This document shows positions 26,638-35,709 of a DNA stretch of 41,951 nucleotides, one piece after another. Every line of letters begins with the position of its first letter. Within the stretch, counting starts at the first letter, position 1. The DNA comes from Paludibacteraceae bacterium (GTDB lineage: Bacteria; Bacteroidota; Bacteroidia; Bacteroidales; Paludibacteraceae). Where the stretch lies: positions 1 to 41,951 of the forward strand of contig JAKSKR010000025.1 of NCBI GenBank assembly GCA_024401645.1. The letters are read 5' to 3'. Under the pieces are notes generated by a model that saw nothing but the letters and a program-made list of their open reading frames with translations, did no database searches and was not told the origin of the DNA. The position numbers and the translations under genes are program-made.

Positions 26638-26671
26638 AAAAAAAGGCGCCCCGAACAAATCGGAGCGCCTT
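26638..26671 (-). terminator. Terminator of the glycogen operon
   Basis: On the minus strand AAGGCGCTCCGA pairs with TTCGGGGCGCCTT (12 bp, one G-U) around a 5-nt loop, then a run of T. It lies 34 bases after the glycogen phosphorylase stop. Confidence 0.92.
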
Positions 26672-26705
26672 CATTATATTAAGTTGTATAACCTAAATGC
26701 TTAGA

Positions 26706-29276
26706 TTAAGAGAACCAACGAACATAAGCGAAGCCCATGCGGTTAGGGAGAAGTTCGTTAGTTGGGAACAAACGGAAGCAAGCACGGAATGAACCAGCCT
26801 TTTCAACACGGTCGGTAATATCGAAGTAAAGTTTAGTACCTTCGGTCTTAACCAACTTAGCTGGGATAGCACGGTCGAGAACGTCTTCGTTCTTGTCGTT
26901 CTTGGTGATAATAACTGCTTCAACGCCGAAACTGTTAACGAGTTCAGGGTCCTTAACGTCTACGCAAGCAGTAAGATTGAAGCTCTGACCAACAGAAGGA
27001 ACGTGGTTAATCATTTCAGCGATGTTAGTAGAAACGATTTCGATGCTGTCCCAAATGTTGTTAACCTTCAACTTCCAATCAGCCAACTTCTTTGCAGCTT
27101 CGAAGTTGTTAGCAGAAACGATCTTGTACTGCTTAGCCAACTTTGTGTAGAAGCGGTTGTTGTAATCCTCGATCATACGAGTTGTTGTATAGTTAGGAGC
27201 GATCTTAGCGATTGAGTTCTTGATAACCTGAATCCATTCTGGAGAGTAACCGTAGCTGTTGATAGCGTAGTACTTAGGAACGATTTCGTTTTCGAGGATG
27301 CGGTAGATAGTAGCAGCATCCAACTGGTCTTGCAAGCCCTGATTTTCGAAAGTACGCTTTTCAGTAAGAGCCCAACCTGCACCTTCGCGGTAGCCTTCCA
27401 ACCACCAACCATCAAGTACAGAGAAGTTAACAACACCGTTCATCAAAGCCTTTTCACCTGAAGTACCAGATGCTTCGAGCGGACGAGTTGGGTTGTTCAA
27501 CCAAATATCAACACCTGAAATAAGGATCTTAGCCAAAGCCATGTCGTAGTTTTCAAGGAAGAGGATCTTACCCTGGAACTGAGGCATACGTGAGATTTCA
27601 ACGATGCGGCGGATCAAGCCCTGACCTGCACCATCGGCTGGGTGAGCCTTACCAGTGAAGATGAACTGAACTGGGTAGCGTTCGTTGTTAACGATCTTAG
27701 CCAAACGATCAAGGTCGGTGAACAACAAGTGTGCACGCTTGTAAGTAGCGAAACGACGACCGAAACCGATAGTAAGCGCCTTAGGGTTAACCTTGTCGAG
27801 GATTTCCATGATAAGTGAAGGGTTAGCTTCGTTCTTCAACCAACCATTGCGATACTTGGTCTGGATGAAGTTAAGCAAACGAGCCTTCAAAGACAACTTG
27901 ATGTTCCAGATATCTTCGTCAGGTACATTGTAGATAGCCTTCCAGATTTCTTCGTCTGACTGGTGATCCATGTAACCCTTCTTGAATACGCGATCGTAAA
28001 GGTCTTTCCACTTCTGGTCAGCCCAAGTAGGCATGTGAACACCGTTAGTTACATAACCAACGTGAAGTTCTTCAGGGAAGTAACCCTTCCAGATTGGAGC
28101 GAACATCTTCTGAGATACGATACCGTGCAACCAGCTAACACCGTTGCTTTCCTGACAAGTGCGGCATGCAAATACGCTCATAGAGAACTTTTCACCCTTG
28201 TCGCCAGCATTTTCGCGACCGAAGTCCATCAAGTCGTCCCAAGAAATGCCGAGCATTTCAGGATACTTGTACATGTACTTGCCGAACAAACCTTCGTCGA
28301 AACGGTCGTGACCAGCAGGAACTGGAGTGTGTACAGTGTAGATTGAAGAAGCACGAACAGCTTCGAGAGCCTGGTTGAAGTTCAAGCCATCTTCGTGGAT
28401 GAAGTTAACCAAACGCTGCAAGTTGATAAGAGCTGCGTGACCTTCGTTGCAGTGATAAACTTCCTGCTTGATGCCGAGCTTCTTGAGGAGGTAAATACCA
28501 CCAATACCCAACATGTATTCCTGCTTCAAGCGGTTTTCCCAGTCACCACCATAAAGCTGGTGAGTGATAGCGCGGTCGAACTCGCTATTCTTGTCAACGT
28601 CAGTGTCCATCAAGTAGAGAGGAACACGACCTACAGAAATCTTCCAAACGTTAGCGTAGATAGTACGATCGTAGAAAGGAACTTCCAACATCATTGGAGA
28701 ACCGTCCTTTTCAAGAACCTGTTCCAAAGGAAGTCTGGTGAAGTCCTGTGGTTCGTATACAGCAATCTGGTTACCTTCAACAGAAAGAGACTGTGTGAAG
28801 TAGCCGTAACGATAAAGGAAACCAACAGCAACGAGGTCGAAGTTGCGGTCAGAAGCTTCCTTCAAGTAGTCACCAGCAAGTACGCCCAAACCACCTGAGT
28901 AAATCTTGATGACGTCAGTCAAACCATACTCCATTGAGAAGTAAGCGATAGAAGGCTTCTTAGTGTCCTTCTTAACTGACATATATGCCTTGAATTCGTC
29001 GTAAACAGCATCGATAGCTGCCATCTTCTTAGCATCATTAACAACTGCGTCAAGCTTTTCGATAGGTGCCTGTTCAAGGAAAGTAACAGGGTTCTTACCA
29101 CACTTTTCCCATGTTTCAGGATCGATGTCGTTGAAGATGTCAGTTACTTGGTTGTTCCATACCCACCAAATGTTACGACCAAGCTCGTCGAGCTTTTGGA
29201 GTTTTGCAGGAACTTTACCCTTGGTGCTGATCGTTTTCCAGTCAGCGACGTTGGCACGGTTAGTTTGAATTTCCAT
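26706..29276 (-). CDS. glgP: Glycogen / alpha-glucan phosphorylase (GT35)
   Basis: 856 aa. It phosphorolyses alpha-1,4-glucan to glucose-1-phosphate with pyridoxal phosphate as cofactor. The N-terminal DUF3417 region (about 22-110; LGRNIWWVWNNQVTDIFNDI) marks the short bacterial alpha-glucan phosphorylase branch. YFSMEYGLTDVIKIYSGGLG, VYHCNEGHAALINLQRL, THTPV-like VHTPVPAGHDRF, VTNGVHMPTW and the cofactor region EASGTSGEKALMNGV with its Lys are all present. I chose the ATG at 29276 (MEIQTNRANVADW). Two codons upstream is only a TTG. It lies 28 bases after the glycogen synthase gene, is the last gene of the operon and is followed by a strong terminator. Cytosolic. Confidence 0.93.
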   Translation of the reverse strand: MEIQTNRANVADWKTISTKGKVPAKLQKLDELGRNIWWVWNNQVTDIFNDIDPETWEKCGKNPVTFLEQAPIEKLDAVVNDAKKMAAIDAVYDEFKAYMSVKKDTKKPSIAYFSMEYGLTDVIKIYSGGLGVLAGDYLKEASDRNFDLVAVGFLYRYGYFTQSLSVEGNQIAVYEPQDFTRLPLEQVLEKDGSPMMLEVPFYDRTIYANVWKISVGRVPLYLMDTDVDKNSEFDRAITHQLYGGDWENRLKQEYMLGIGGIYLLKKLGIKQEVYHCNEGHAALINLQRLVNFIHEDGLNFNQALEAVRASSIYTVHTPVPAGHDRFDEGLFGKYMYKYPEMLGISWDDLMDFGRENAGDKGEKFSMSVFACRTCQESNGVSWLHGIVSQKMFAPIWKGYFPEELHVGYVTNGVHMPTWADQKWKDLYDRVFKKGYMDHQSDEEIWKAIYNVPDEDIWNIKLSLKARLLNFIQTKYRNGWLKNEANPSLIMEILDKVNPKALTIGFGRRFATYKRAHLLFTDLDRLAKIVNNERYPVQFIFTGKAHPADGAGQGLIRRIVEISRMPQFQGKILFLENYDMALAKILISGVDIWLNNPTRPLEASGTSGEKALMNGVVNFSVLDGWWLEGYREGAGWALTEKRTFENQGLQDQLDAATIYRILENEIVPKYYAINSYGYSPEWIQVIKNSIAKIAPNYTTTRMIEDYNNRFYTKLAKQYKIVSANNFEAAKKLADWKLKVNNIWDSIEIVSTNIAEMINHVPSVGQSFNLTACVDVKDPELVNSFGVEAVIITKNDKNEDVLDRAIPAKLVKTEGTKLYFDITDRVEKAGSFRACFRLFPTNELLPNRMGFAYVRWFS

Positions 29277-29304
29277 TTTCAATAATTGTTTATCTGATTA
29301 TTAT

Positions 29305-31083
29305 TTATTTCTTTTTTGTTTCAGTAGATGCCTTTTTAGGAGCCTTTGTTGTAGCCTTCTTGGCAGGGGCCTTTTCAGCCTTGGCTGCACAAGCCTTCTT
29401 TTTAGCTGGGGCTTTTTCTTCGGTCTTAACAGCCTTTTTCGCAGGCTTTTCAGCCTTTGTTGCCTTGTACTTTTCGCCCTTTGCAAATGCAAATGCCTGG
29501 TTGTAGAACTCTACGAAGTCGGCCCAAGCGCCCTTGTCGGCAATCTTCTTTGCCTTGTTGCGGCAATCGGCAACCTGCTTGTCGGTAAGTTTAGAGAACT
29601 TGATTATTTCTTCCTTAATGCCGTTAACCACCTGGTCGCGGTTGCTGTCGTCGCGGTGCAACACTGCAACACCGTTGGTGATAGGTTCTGCACCTTCGCT
29701 AACCCAAAGACCGAAACCTGTAAGGCTTGTAGTGATGGTTGGGATGCTGAATGCAGCACTTTCCATTGGAGTGTAACCCCAAGGTTCGTAGTAAGAAGGG
29801 AATACGGTCAAGTCGAGACCGATGAGCATATCGTAATATACCTTATTAAAGATACCATCGTTACCGTCGAGGTAAGAAGGAACGAAGAAAAGCTTAACCT
29901 TGTCGTTCTCGTTGTTGAACAACTGGAAGTAGTTGATGCCCTGAAGTACAGAGTCGTACTGTGGCTGATGCAATTCGTGAGTAGTAGTTACATCGGCAAG
30001 CTGGTACTTCTGTTTAGGGTTCTGCAACTTGTCCTGAAGGTCTTTTCTTGCGCCATTAATCCAGTCTGGAACCATGATGAAAGCAACGATCTGTCGGTCG
30101 AGGCTAGCATCTTGGTTGAGGGCACGCATAGCTTCAATGAAGACATCGATACCCTTGTTTCTATATTCCAAACGGCCACCAATACCTACATAAATGGCAT
30201 CGTCGGCCAATTTATAGCCAATTAAAGTTTCGGCAACCTTCTTCAAAGAAGCACGAGCCTCGGCTCTGGTCTTGTCGAACTTTGCACCCTTTGGTACGAA
30301 ACCCGCTTCAAAACCGTTAGGGGTAACCACGTCTGGCGCCTTGTCGAGCAACTGCGCACATTCGCGTGCAGTCAACTTACTAACAGTAGTGAAACAGTCG
30401 GCGCAATGAGCACCATTCTTTTCAATGGCGTGCTGTGCGGTAACGTTCAATTCACCGGCCATCTGGTCGCCATTGTACTTATCGAAATACTGGTAAAGCA
30501 ACTTGTTGTTGAAACAGATTGAGCGTCCAACAGTAGTTGCATGAGTAGTAAATACGGTCTTGAAACCAAGATTGTTCATCTTCAAGTAAAGCAAGCCGGC
30601 AGCGGTCTGCCATTCGTGGAAGTGAGCAACCGTCTTGGCAGCATCTGCATTATAGAAGTTTGAGAAACTTTCTACGATGCGTCCTGCGGCATAGCTGAAC
30701 AACACGCTATTTTCGTAGTCCTGACCCTTGTCCATTGAATCGATATGGTAGTTCTTCCAAAGTTCGAACAAGAAAGAACCCTTCTGGTCTTCGAGTGCGT
30801 GGAAGTCGACCAAGATAGCCTGTGGGTTACCTGGCACATTCCATGTACCAATGCGAACTATGATTCCCTCTTCTGCTGCCTTCTTCTTCCAATCGGCATA
30901 AAGGGAAGCATCTTCCTTAAACAACGGGTGGTTTTCTATATGGAAATCGGGACCGATGTAGAAAAGTTGGTTACCATACTGTGCCTGCAAAGAAGCTGCC
31001 ACAGTAGACAAGACGGTATAAATACCACCAACCTTGTTACATACTTCCCAACTGGTTTCAAAAATGTACTCGTTCTTCTTCAT
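29305..31083 (-). CDS. Glycogen synthase (GT3 type) with Lys/Ala-rich tail
   Basis: 592 aa. It elongates glycogen from a nucleotide-sugar donor. It belongs to the GT3 family otherwise best known from yeast and animals. Seen motifs: ETSWEVCNKVGGIYTVLST at the N-terminus, HFHEWQTAAGLLYLK, FTTHATTVGRS, GGRLEYRNKGIDVFIEA and the C-terminal YYEPWGYTPMESAAFSIP with both catalytic Glu in place. The enzyme domain ends near residue 534. The last 58 residues (535-592) are a low-complexity tail with 22 Lys and 15 Ala in PAKK/APAKK repeats, like histone H1 tails; it is not part of the GT3 fold. It lies 9 bases after ridA and 28 before the phosphorylase, so the three form an operon. Confidence 0.93.
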   Translation of the reverse strand: MKKNEYIFETSWEVCNKVGGIYTVLSTVAASLQAQYGNQLFYIGPDFHIENHPLFKEDASLYADWKKKAAEEGIIVRIGTWNVPGNPQAILVDFHALEDQKGSFLFELWKNYHIDSMDKGQDYENSVLFSYAAGRIVESFSNFYNADAAKTVAHFHEWQTAAGLLYLKMNNLGFKTVFTTHATTVGRSICFNNKLLYQYFDKYNGDQMAGELNVTAQHAIEKNGAHCADCFTTVSKLTARECAQLLDKAPDVVTPNGFEAGFVPKGAKFDKTRAEARASLKKVAETLIGYKLADDAIYVGIGGRLEYRNKGIDVFIEAMRALNQDASLDRQIVAFIMVPDWINGARKDLQDKLQNPKQKYQLADVTTTHELHQPQYDSVLQGINYFQLFNNENDKVKLFFVPSYLDGNDGIFNKVYYDMLIGLDLTVFPSYYEPWGYTPMESAAFSIPTITTSLTGFGLWVSEGAEPITNGVAVLHRDDSNRDQVVNGIKEEIIKFSKLTDKQVADCRNKAKKIADKGAWADFVEFYNQAFAFAKGEKYKATKAEKPAKKAVKTEEKAPAKKKACAAKAEKAPAKKATTKAPKKASTETKKK

Positions 31084-31092
31084 AAAAGTTTT

Positions 31093-31473
31093 TTACTTGT
31101 GTGCGATGACTTCAATTTCGACCAACGCATTCTTTGGCAATCCCTTTACTGCCACACATGAACGTGCAGGAGCGCCAGGACCAGGAAATGCTTCGGCATA
31201 AACCGCATTAAATTCCGCAAATAAGGAAATGTCGGAAAGGAAAACTGTCGTCTTCACAACATCTGACATCTGCATTCCAGCTTCAGCCAAAATTGCCTTT
31301 ACGTTAGCAAGGGCTTGCTTTGCCTGTGACTGAATGGAGTCACCTTCCAAGTTTCCAGTAGTCGGATTCATGCCCAACTGACCAGACGCATATAGGAAGC
31401 CATCTACCATAATAGCCTGACTATAAGGACCAATTGCAGCAGGAGCAGAAGTTGTTGCAATAACGTTTTTCAT
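31093..31473 (-). CDS. ridA: RidA family reactive intermediate deaminase
   Basis: 126 aa, the normal family length. RidA hydrolyses reactive enamine/imine intermediates released by PLP enzymes. ATTSAPAAIGPYSQAI at the N-terminus, YASGQLGMNP, VFLSD and PARSCVAV with the carboxylate-binding Arg104, then LPKNALVEIEVIA with Glu119, are the family signature. It acts in the cytosol as a trimer. The stop is 9 bases before the glycogen synthase start on the same strand, which makes it the first gene of a glycogen operon, an unusual setting. Upstream, 174 bases separate it from lptD. Confidence 0.93.
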   Translation of the reverse strand: MKNVIATTSAPAAIGPYSQAIMVDGFLYASGQLGMNPTTGNLEGDSIQSQAKQALANVKAILAEAGMQMSDVVKTTVFLSDISLFAEFNAVYAEAFPGPGAPARSCVAVKGLPKNALVEIEVIAHK

Positions 31474-31647
31474 CTTCTATTTCTAAATCAAATAATGCGA
31501 AACCGCACAAAATTTAATATTGTAATTTACTTGTCGTTAAAATTAAGAAAAAAAATCAAGAATCATAGCACAAAAGTGCTGTTTTTTAGACCTTTTTTAC
31601 AATAAAAGGACATTAATGCCGTTAGCGTCGTTCAAGACTGTAGACAA

Positions 31648-34428
31648 TTACCACTTCTCGTTCCAACGTGCAAAGTCGTTTTGGTTCTTACGTTGCTCGT
31701 ATTTCAAGTCTTGCAACATAGACGCCCTTACACCAATATGGAAACGGTAAGAGAAGTTGTCTCCGAATGGAACCAAGCTCAAAGAAGAATACCAGCAGTG
31801 CATGTTTCTGGTGATGTTGAACGAGGTATAAGAGATTTCTCGTTCTGTAAAGTCATAACCAGAACTGAACGAAGCCTCCCAGTTCTTGGTAAACTGAATG
31901 TTACCCGAGAAGTTCAACGACTGCGATACTTCTTGCTTGTATGTTAAAGTGTTCTTGTTAAATTCATGATCGCCATACGAAACGGAATAGTCGAAACGGA
32001 AATGCCAAGGCATTGAGAACTTAACGTACTCGTCATCGTTTTCCTTAACCTGTTTCTTGGCCTTCAGCAACGGCTTTTCTTCAGCCTCGTCGTCTTTCGA
32101 CTCGTCGTCGAAGCCATCTATGCTGTTGTTTTCATTCTGGTTGGCATCGTGCTTCTTGCCACTCTTGAACATGTTGTTCGAGAAAGTGTAACCGAACGAA
32201 GTCGACACATTGCGCAAGCGTGCAATGCGGTGGTTCTTTTCCCATTCGGTAACATCTACCTTCGCTACACTACCATACTGGTTCAAGCGGTAGGTGTAAG
32301 GGGTGAACATGGCATTCACGTTCAAAGACACCTGTTTGGTGAGTCGGAGACGCAAGGATGTAGAAATGTCTGACCACTTCAAAGAATCGGCAAACATGTC
32401 GTAGCTTGTGCTAGCCGACAAGTTGTCAATAAGGGAAATCTTGCGGAAACCGGTTGAATCCTTATCGGAATTCACTTTCATTTCAACGTTGTTGTTCACA
32501 GCGAAGTTGACGTAGCCACGGTCGGTGTTTGAGGTTGTACCGAAGTTAGAGCCTGCGAAGTAGTTATACTCTACGCGGTCCCACATGCGGGTTGCCGGCT
32601 CCATACGGTCGTAGAAACCAACATTGTTGTGGTCGATGACAGGCACCCAAGAGAAACCAACAGTTGGTGTGAATACGTGACGAATCATATTAATCTTCTT
32701 ACCTCCAAAGAATGGCAACGGACGGTAGAAACCGTAAAGCTGGGTGCTGAGGTCGAGGTTGGTGCTAATATCGTAAACACGATAGAAACCCTTGGCTGTG
32801 TCGCGGCGAATAACATTGCCTGTGCTATCCCACAACTGGTTGTACTTGCGGAAGTACCAGCGTTCCTTGTAAGAAACCGAAGGCGACAACACGAAATACT
32901 TCATCACGGTGTAAGACGCACCGGTAGACAACGCATGCTTCAAACCATTATTACCCTTTGCAAGGATGTCGGGCACATTGAACTCGTCTTCCTTTGTAGT
33001 ATAGGTATTGTTGAAGTTCATGTTGTAGCCAATATACAGCTTTTCGTACCAACGGTCCTTACCCACCTTCGACTTGCGCTTCAACGGATAGAAACGAGAA
33101 GCATTCAAGTAAATGTTAGGCAACGAAAGCGAAATGGTAGAGTCGGCCGTACGCTGGTTGAGTGTCGCGTTGGTCGACAGCGACAACGTTGAATTAGGAA
33201 TAGTCAGCGAGTAGTTGACACTCGAAGACTTGTTGTTCTCGGAATAATAAGCCGGATTGTAATAAGAGTCTACGTTGTTCTTATTATAAGCAGAAGATGA
33301 GAAGTTAACCGATGCAGAAAGCGTGCTGAACGGATTTGCCTTTGGGTCTTGGTTGTGAATCCAAGTCACCTTCATATCCTTCATTTCACTGTAGTCTGGC
33401 AACGCAGGTTCTTCGCCATAAATAGTCTTCTGGTAGCTAATGTTGAAGTTACCATTATACTTATAGCGTTTCTTGTATCGCGATACAGCCGACAAGCCCC
33501 AAGAGCCTTTGGTATAGACGTCGGCCCTTGCAGCCAAGTCCACATAGTCGTTAATGGCAAAGTAGTAACCGCCGTTACGCAAATAGTAACCGCGCTGCGA
33601 GTCGTAGCCATAGCTAGGCATGAGCAGGCCCGACGAATAGCTTTCGGTAAATGGGAAATAACCGAACGGAAGGACCAAAGGAATAGGCACATCGAGGATG
33701 ACCATGTAGGCCGGACCAGTAACCACAAATTCCTTTGGCTTAACCTTTGCGCGGGTAAGGTCGAGGTAGAAGTGCGGATGGTCGTGTTGGTCGCAAGTGG
33801 TATACTTACCATCGACCATCTGGAACGAGCCATCTTCCAGTTTTTTAGCCTTTTGGCTGGTAACGTAGCCCTCGCCCTGCTGGGTGACCACGCCACGAAT
33901 CAAACCCTTCTGTGTCTTAAAGTTATAGTCGATGGCTTCAGACTCGTATTGGTCATTACCCTGCTTGAACACCGGTGTTTCGACCAAAGCACCAGAGCTA
34001 TCTATGCGTCCACGCGCCTGAACAAGGTTACTGTCCATGCGTAAACGGATGACGGAAGACTTGAGGTTCAAATCTTCGTAAGTGACTTCGGCATTACCAT
34101 AAAGGAAAGCGACACCGCCAGTAAAGAAGATGGCAGAGTCCTTCGCCGTGTATTTAATAGGGGAAGATATAGCGTCCTTAGAACGTTTAGGAATACGTTT
34201 AAGGGCAGAATCGGCAGAGACCTTACGTTTATCTTGTGTAGGTTCGAATGCAACGACAGCCGAAGTGTCGGCCGCCAGATTCAAGACAAGACTATCTTTA
34301 GCCAAAACGACAGAGTCGGCAATAGCCTTAACCTTCCGTTCGGCATTGACGGAGGTTGTGCCAAGTGCAAATAGGCACATGAAAAGCGCATATAACCGTG
34401 TAATTTTGTCTGTCACGAAATTAGGCAT
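31648..34428 (-). CDS. lptD: LPS-assembly outer membrane protein LptD-like
   Basis: 926 aa from the ATG at 34428 (MPNFVTDKITRLYALFM). LptD inserts lipopolysaccharide into the outer leaflet. A signal peptide (about 1-30, TTSVNAE) precedes an OstA/LptA-like beta-jellyroll (about 75-215; GNAEVTYEDLNLKSSVIRL, YTTCDQHDHPHFYLDL). A large beta-barrel rich in alternating Tyr and Phe runs to the C-terminus. FGYFPFTESYSSGLLMPSYG is the conserved LptD segment at the domain junction. An acidic low-complexity extracellular loop (FDDESKDDEAEE) lies near 800. The frame continues 20 codons upstream, but the ATG at 34428 gives the proper signal peptide. It diverges from the amidase gene. Confidence 0.9.
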   Translation of the reverse strand: MPNFVTDKITRLYALFMCLFALGTTSVNAERKVKAIADSVVLAKDSLVLNLAADTSAVVAFEPTQDKRKVSADSALKRIPKRSKDAISSPIKYTAKDSAIFFTGGVAFLYGNAEVTYEDLNLKSSVIRLRMDSNLVQARGRIDSSGALVETPVFKQGNDQYESEAIDYNFKTQKGLIRGVVTQQGEGYVTSQKAKKLEDGSFQMVDGKYTTCDQHDHPHFYLDLTRAKVKPKEFVVTGPAYMVILDVPIPLVLPFGYFPFTESYSSGLLMPSYGYDSQRGYYLRNGGYYFAINDYVDLAARADVYTKGSWGLSAVSRYKKRYKYNGNFNISYQKTIYGEEPALPDYSEMKDMKVTWIHNQDPKANPFSTLSASVNFSSSAYNKNNVDSYYNPAYYSENNKSSSVNYSLTIPNSTLSLSTNATLNQRTADSTISLSLPNIYLNASRFYPLKRKSKVGKDRWYEKLYIGYNMNFNNTYTTKEDEFNVPDILAKGNNGLKHALSTGASYTVMKYFVLSPSVSYKERWYFRKYNQLWDSTGNVIRRDTAKGFYRVYDISTNLDLSTQLYGFYRPLPFFGGKKINMIRHVFTPTVGFSWVPVIDHNNVGFYDRMEPATRMWDRVEYNYFAGSNFGTTSNTDRGYVNFAVNNNVEMKVNSDKDSTGFRKISLIDNLSASTSYDMFADSLKWSDISTSLRLRLTKQVSLNVNAMFTPYTYRLNQYGSVAKVDVTEWEKNHRIARLRNVSTSFGYTFSNNMFKSGKKHDANQNENNSIDGFDDESKDDEAEEKPLLKAKKQVKENDDEYVKFSMPWHFRFDYSVSYGDHEFNKNTLTYKQEVSQSLNFSGNIQFTKNWEASFSSGYDFTEREISYTSFNITRNMHCWYSSLSLVPFGDNFSYRFHIGVRASMLQDLKYEQRKNQNDFARWNEKW

Positions 34429-34543
34429 TTTAGATAAAAAAATTCGGTTTGCGAAATTACGCAATTTTAATAGATAAACCGCCAACAAAGCCTAAATAAT
34501 TTATAAACATCAAAAATGTTATCTAATAATAAGCTAAAATTTG

Positions 34544-34551
34544 TATTTTTG
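34544..34551 (+). promoter_or_regulatory. -7 box (TATTTTTG) of the amidase-MCE operon
   Basis: TATTTTTG fits TAnnTTTG and lies 61 bases before the ATG at 34613. The -33 position has only TGTT. It argues against the in-frame TTG start at 34541. Confidence 0.45.
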
Positions 34552-34612
34552 TGGTATTAATAGTAAGAGCCTATTCCAAAAGGCGGGAAATTCAGAAAGG
34601 TATAAGTACTGT

Positions 34613-35692
34613 ATGAAACGGCTACTCATCATATTGAGCATACTTCTTCAAGGAGTAACATATCTAGGAACTGAAGTCTTAGCCCAAACAAAGAAACCTT
34701 TTGTCATCGTCATTGATGCAGGTCACGGCGGCAAAGACAACGGTGCTTCCGGCAAGAAGAAACTGAAAGAAAAGGACATTAATCTTTCGGTGGCGCTGAA
34801 ATTGGGAGAACAACTTGAGAAGGTTAGTAACGTGAAGGTGTACTACACACGTAAGACCGACGTATTTGTCCCTCTTGACGACCGTGCGCAGTTCGCTAAC
34901 AACCTGAACGCTAACCTGTTCATTTCGATTCATACCAATGCTTCGGAAAACAGGGATGCACAAGGCACCGAGGTTTATTCGTTCTCGACATCTTCTAGCG
35001 ACATTGCCATGCGTGAGAACGCCGTAATGGAGTTGGAAGAGAACTATAAGAAGAAATACGACGGCTTCGACCCTAACAGCAGCGAGTCGTACATTCAGTG
35101 GGACCTTGTTTCGAGCGATTTTGGTTTTTCTGGTCAAAGCAAGGAATTGGCAAACACCATTTCGAAACAACTGACCAAATATAGCGGTCTGAAAAGCCGC
35201 GGCATACACCAAGCGGGCTTCTGGGTGTTGAAGTACAGCAAGATGCCTGGCGTACTGGTTGAAGTTGGTTATGTTTCGAACCTGGAAGAAGAAAAGTTTT
35301 TAAGGAAAGAGACTTCACACCAGAAATTGGCAACAGCCATCTACAAGGCCGTTGTTCAATACAAGAACGAATACGAGAAGAAGGCGGCAGCCAATGCCAA
35401 AGACGTTAAGGAAGACGCCAAGAAGCAAACTGCAGCCCTACGATATAGTGTACAGTTTTACACAGGCGCACGCAAAAGCATCAATGCTAAAGAATTTAAA
35501 AGTTGTGTTCCTGCCCGCGAGTCTGACCTAGGTAAGGGTATTTACTCATACACCTATGGTAACGAACAGACTTACGAAAAGGCAAAAGAGTTGCTTGCAA
35601 AAGTAAGAAAGGATTTTAGCGACGCATTTCTTGTTGTTTATAAGAACGGGGAAAGACTTACACGCGAACAGGCAAGACAATACATGAAATAG
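34613..35692 (+). CDS. N-acetylmuramoyl-L-alanine amidase with SPOR-like domain
   Basis: 359 aa. It cleaves the bond between MurNAc and L-Ala in peptidoglycan during cell division or remodelling. A signal peptide (1-25, EVLAQ) precedes an Amidase_3 domain (about 30-255) with the zinc ligands His38 (IDAGHGG), Glu53 (LKEKDIN) and His107 (ISIHTNAS) and the catalytic Glu217 (VEVGYVSN). Residues about 290-359 (YSVQFYTGARKS ... YGNEQTYEKAKELL ... AFLVVYKNGERL) look like a SPOR domain, which binds denuded glycan at the septum. Periplasmic. The MCE gene follows 17 bases later, so they form an operon. Confidence 0.92.
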   Translation: MKRLLIILSILLQGVTYLGTEVLAQTKKPFVIVIDAGHGGKDNGASGKKKLKEKDINLSVALKLGEQLEKVSNVKVYYTRKTDVFVPLDDRAQFANNLNANLFISIHTNASENRDAQGTEVYSFSTSSSDIAMRENAVMELEENYKKKYDGFDPNSSESYIQWDLVSSDFGFSGQSKELANTISKQLTKYSGLKSRGIHQAGFWVLKYSKMPGVLVEVGYVSNLEEEKFLRKETSHQKLATAIYKAVVQYKNEYEKKAAANAKDVKEDAKKQTAALRYSVQFYTGARKSINAKEFKSCVPARESDLGKGIYSYTYGNEQTYEKAKELLAKVRKDFSDAFLVVYKNGERLTREQARQYMK

Positions 35693-35709
35693 AATAAAAA
35701 CAAAACGAT

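Noticed and set aside
28395..28898. 167-codon plus-strand frame inside glgP
   Set aside because: Antisense shadow of a highly conserved enzyme; no independent signals.
31566..31582. AGCAC/GTGCT inverted repeat between lptD and ridA as a terminator
   Set aside because: Stem of only five pairs, with the T-run on the minus strand about ten bases away. Too weak to call.
33349..34044. 231-codon plus-strand frame inside lptD
   Set aside because: Antisense to the conserved OstA and barrel region; no promoter or family features.
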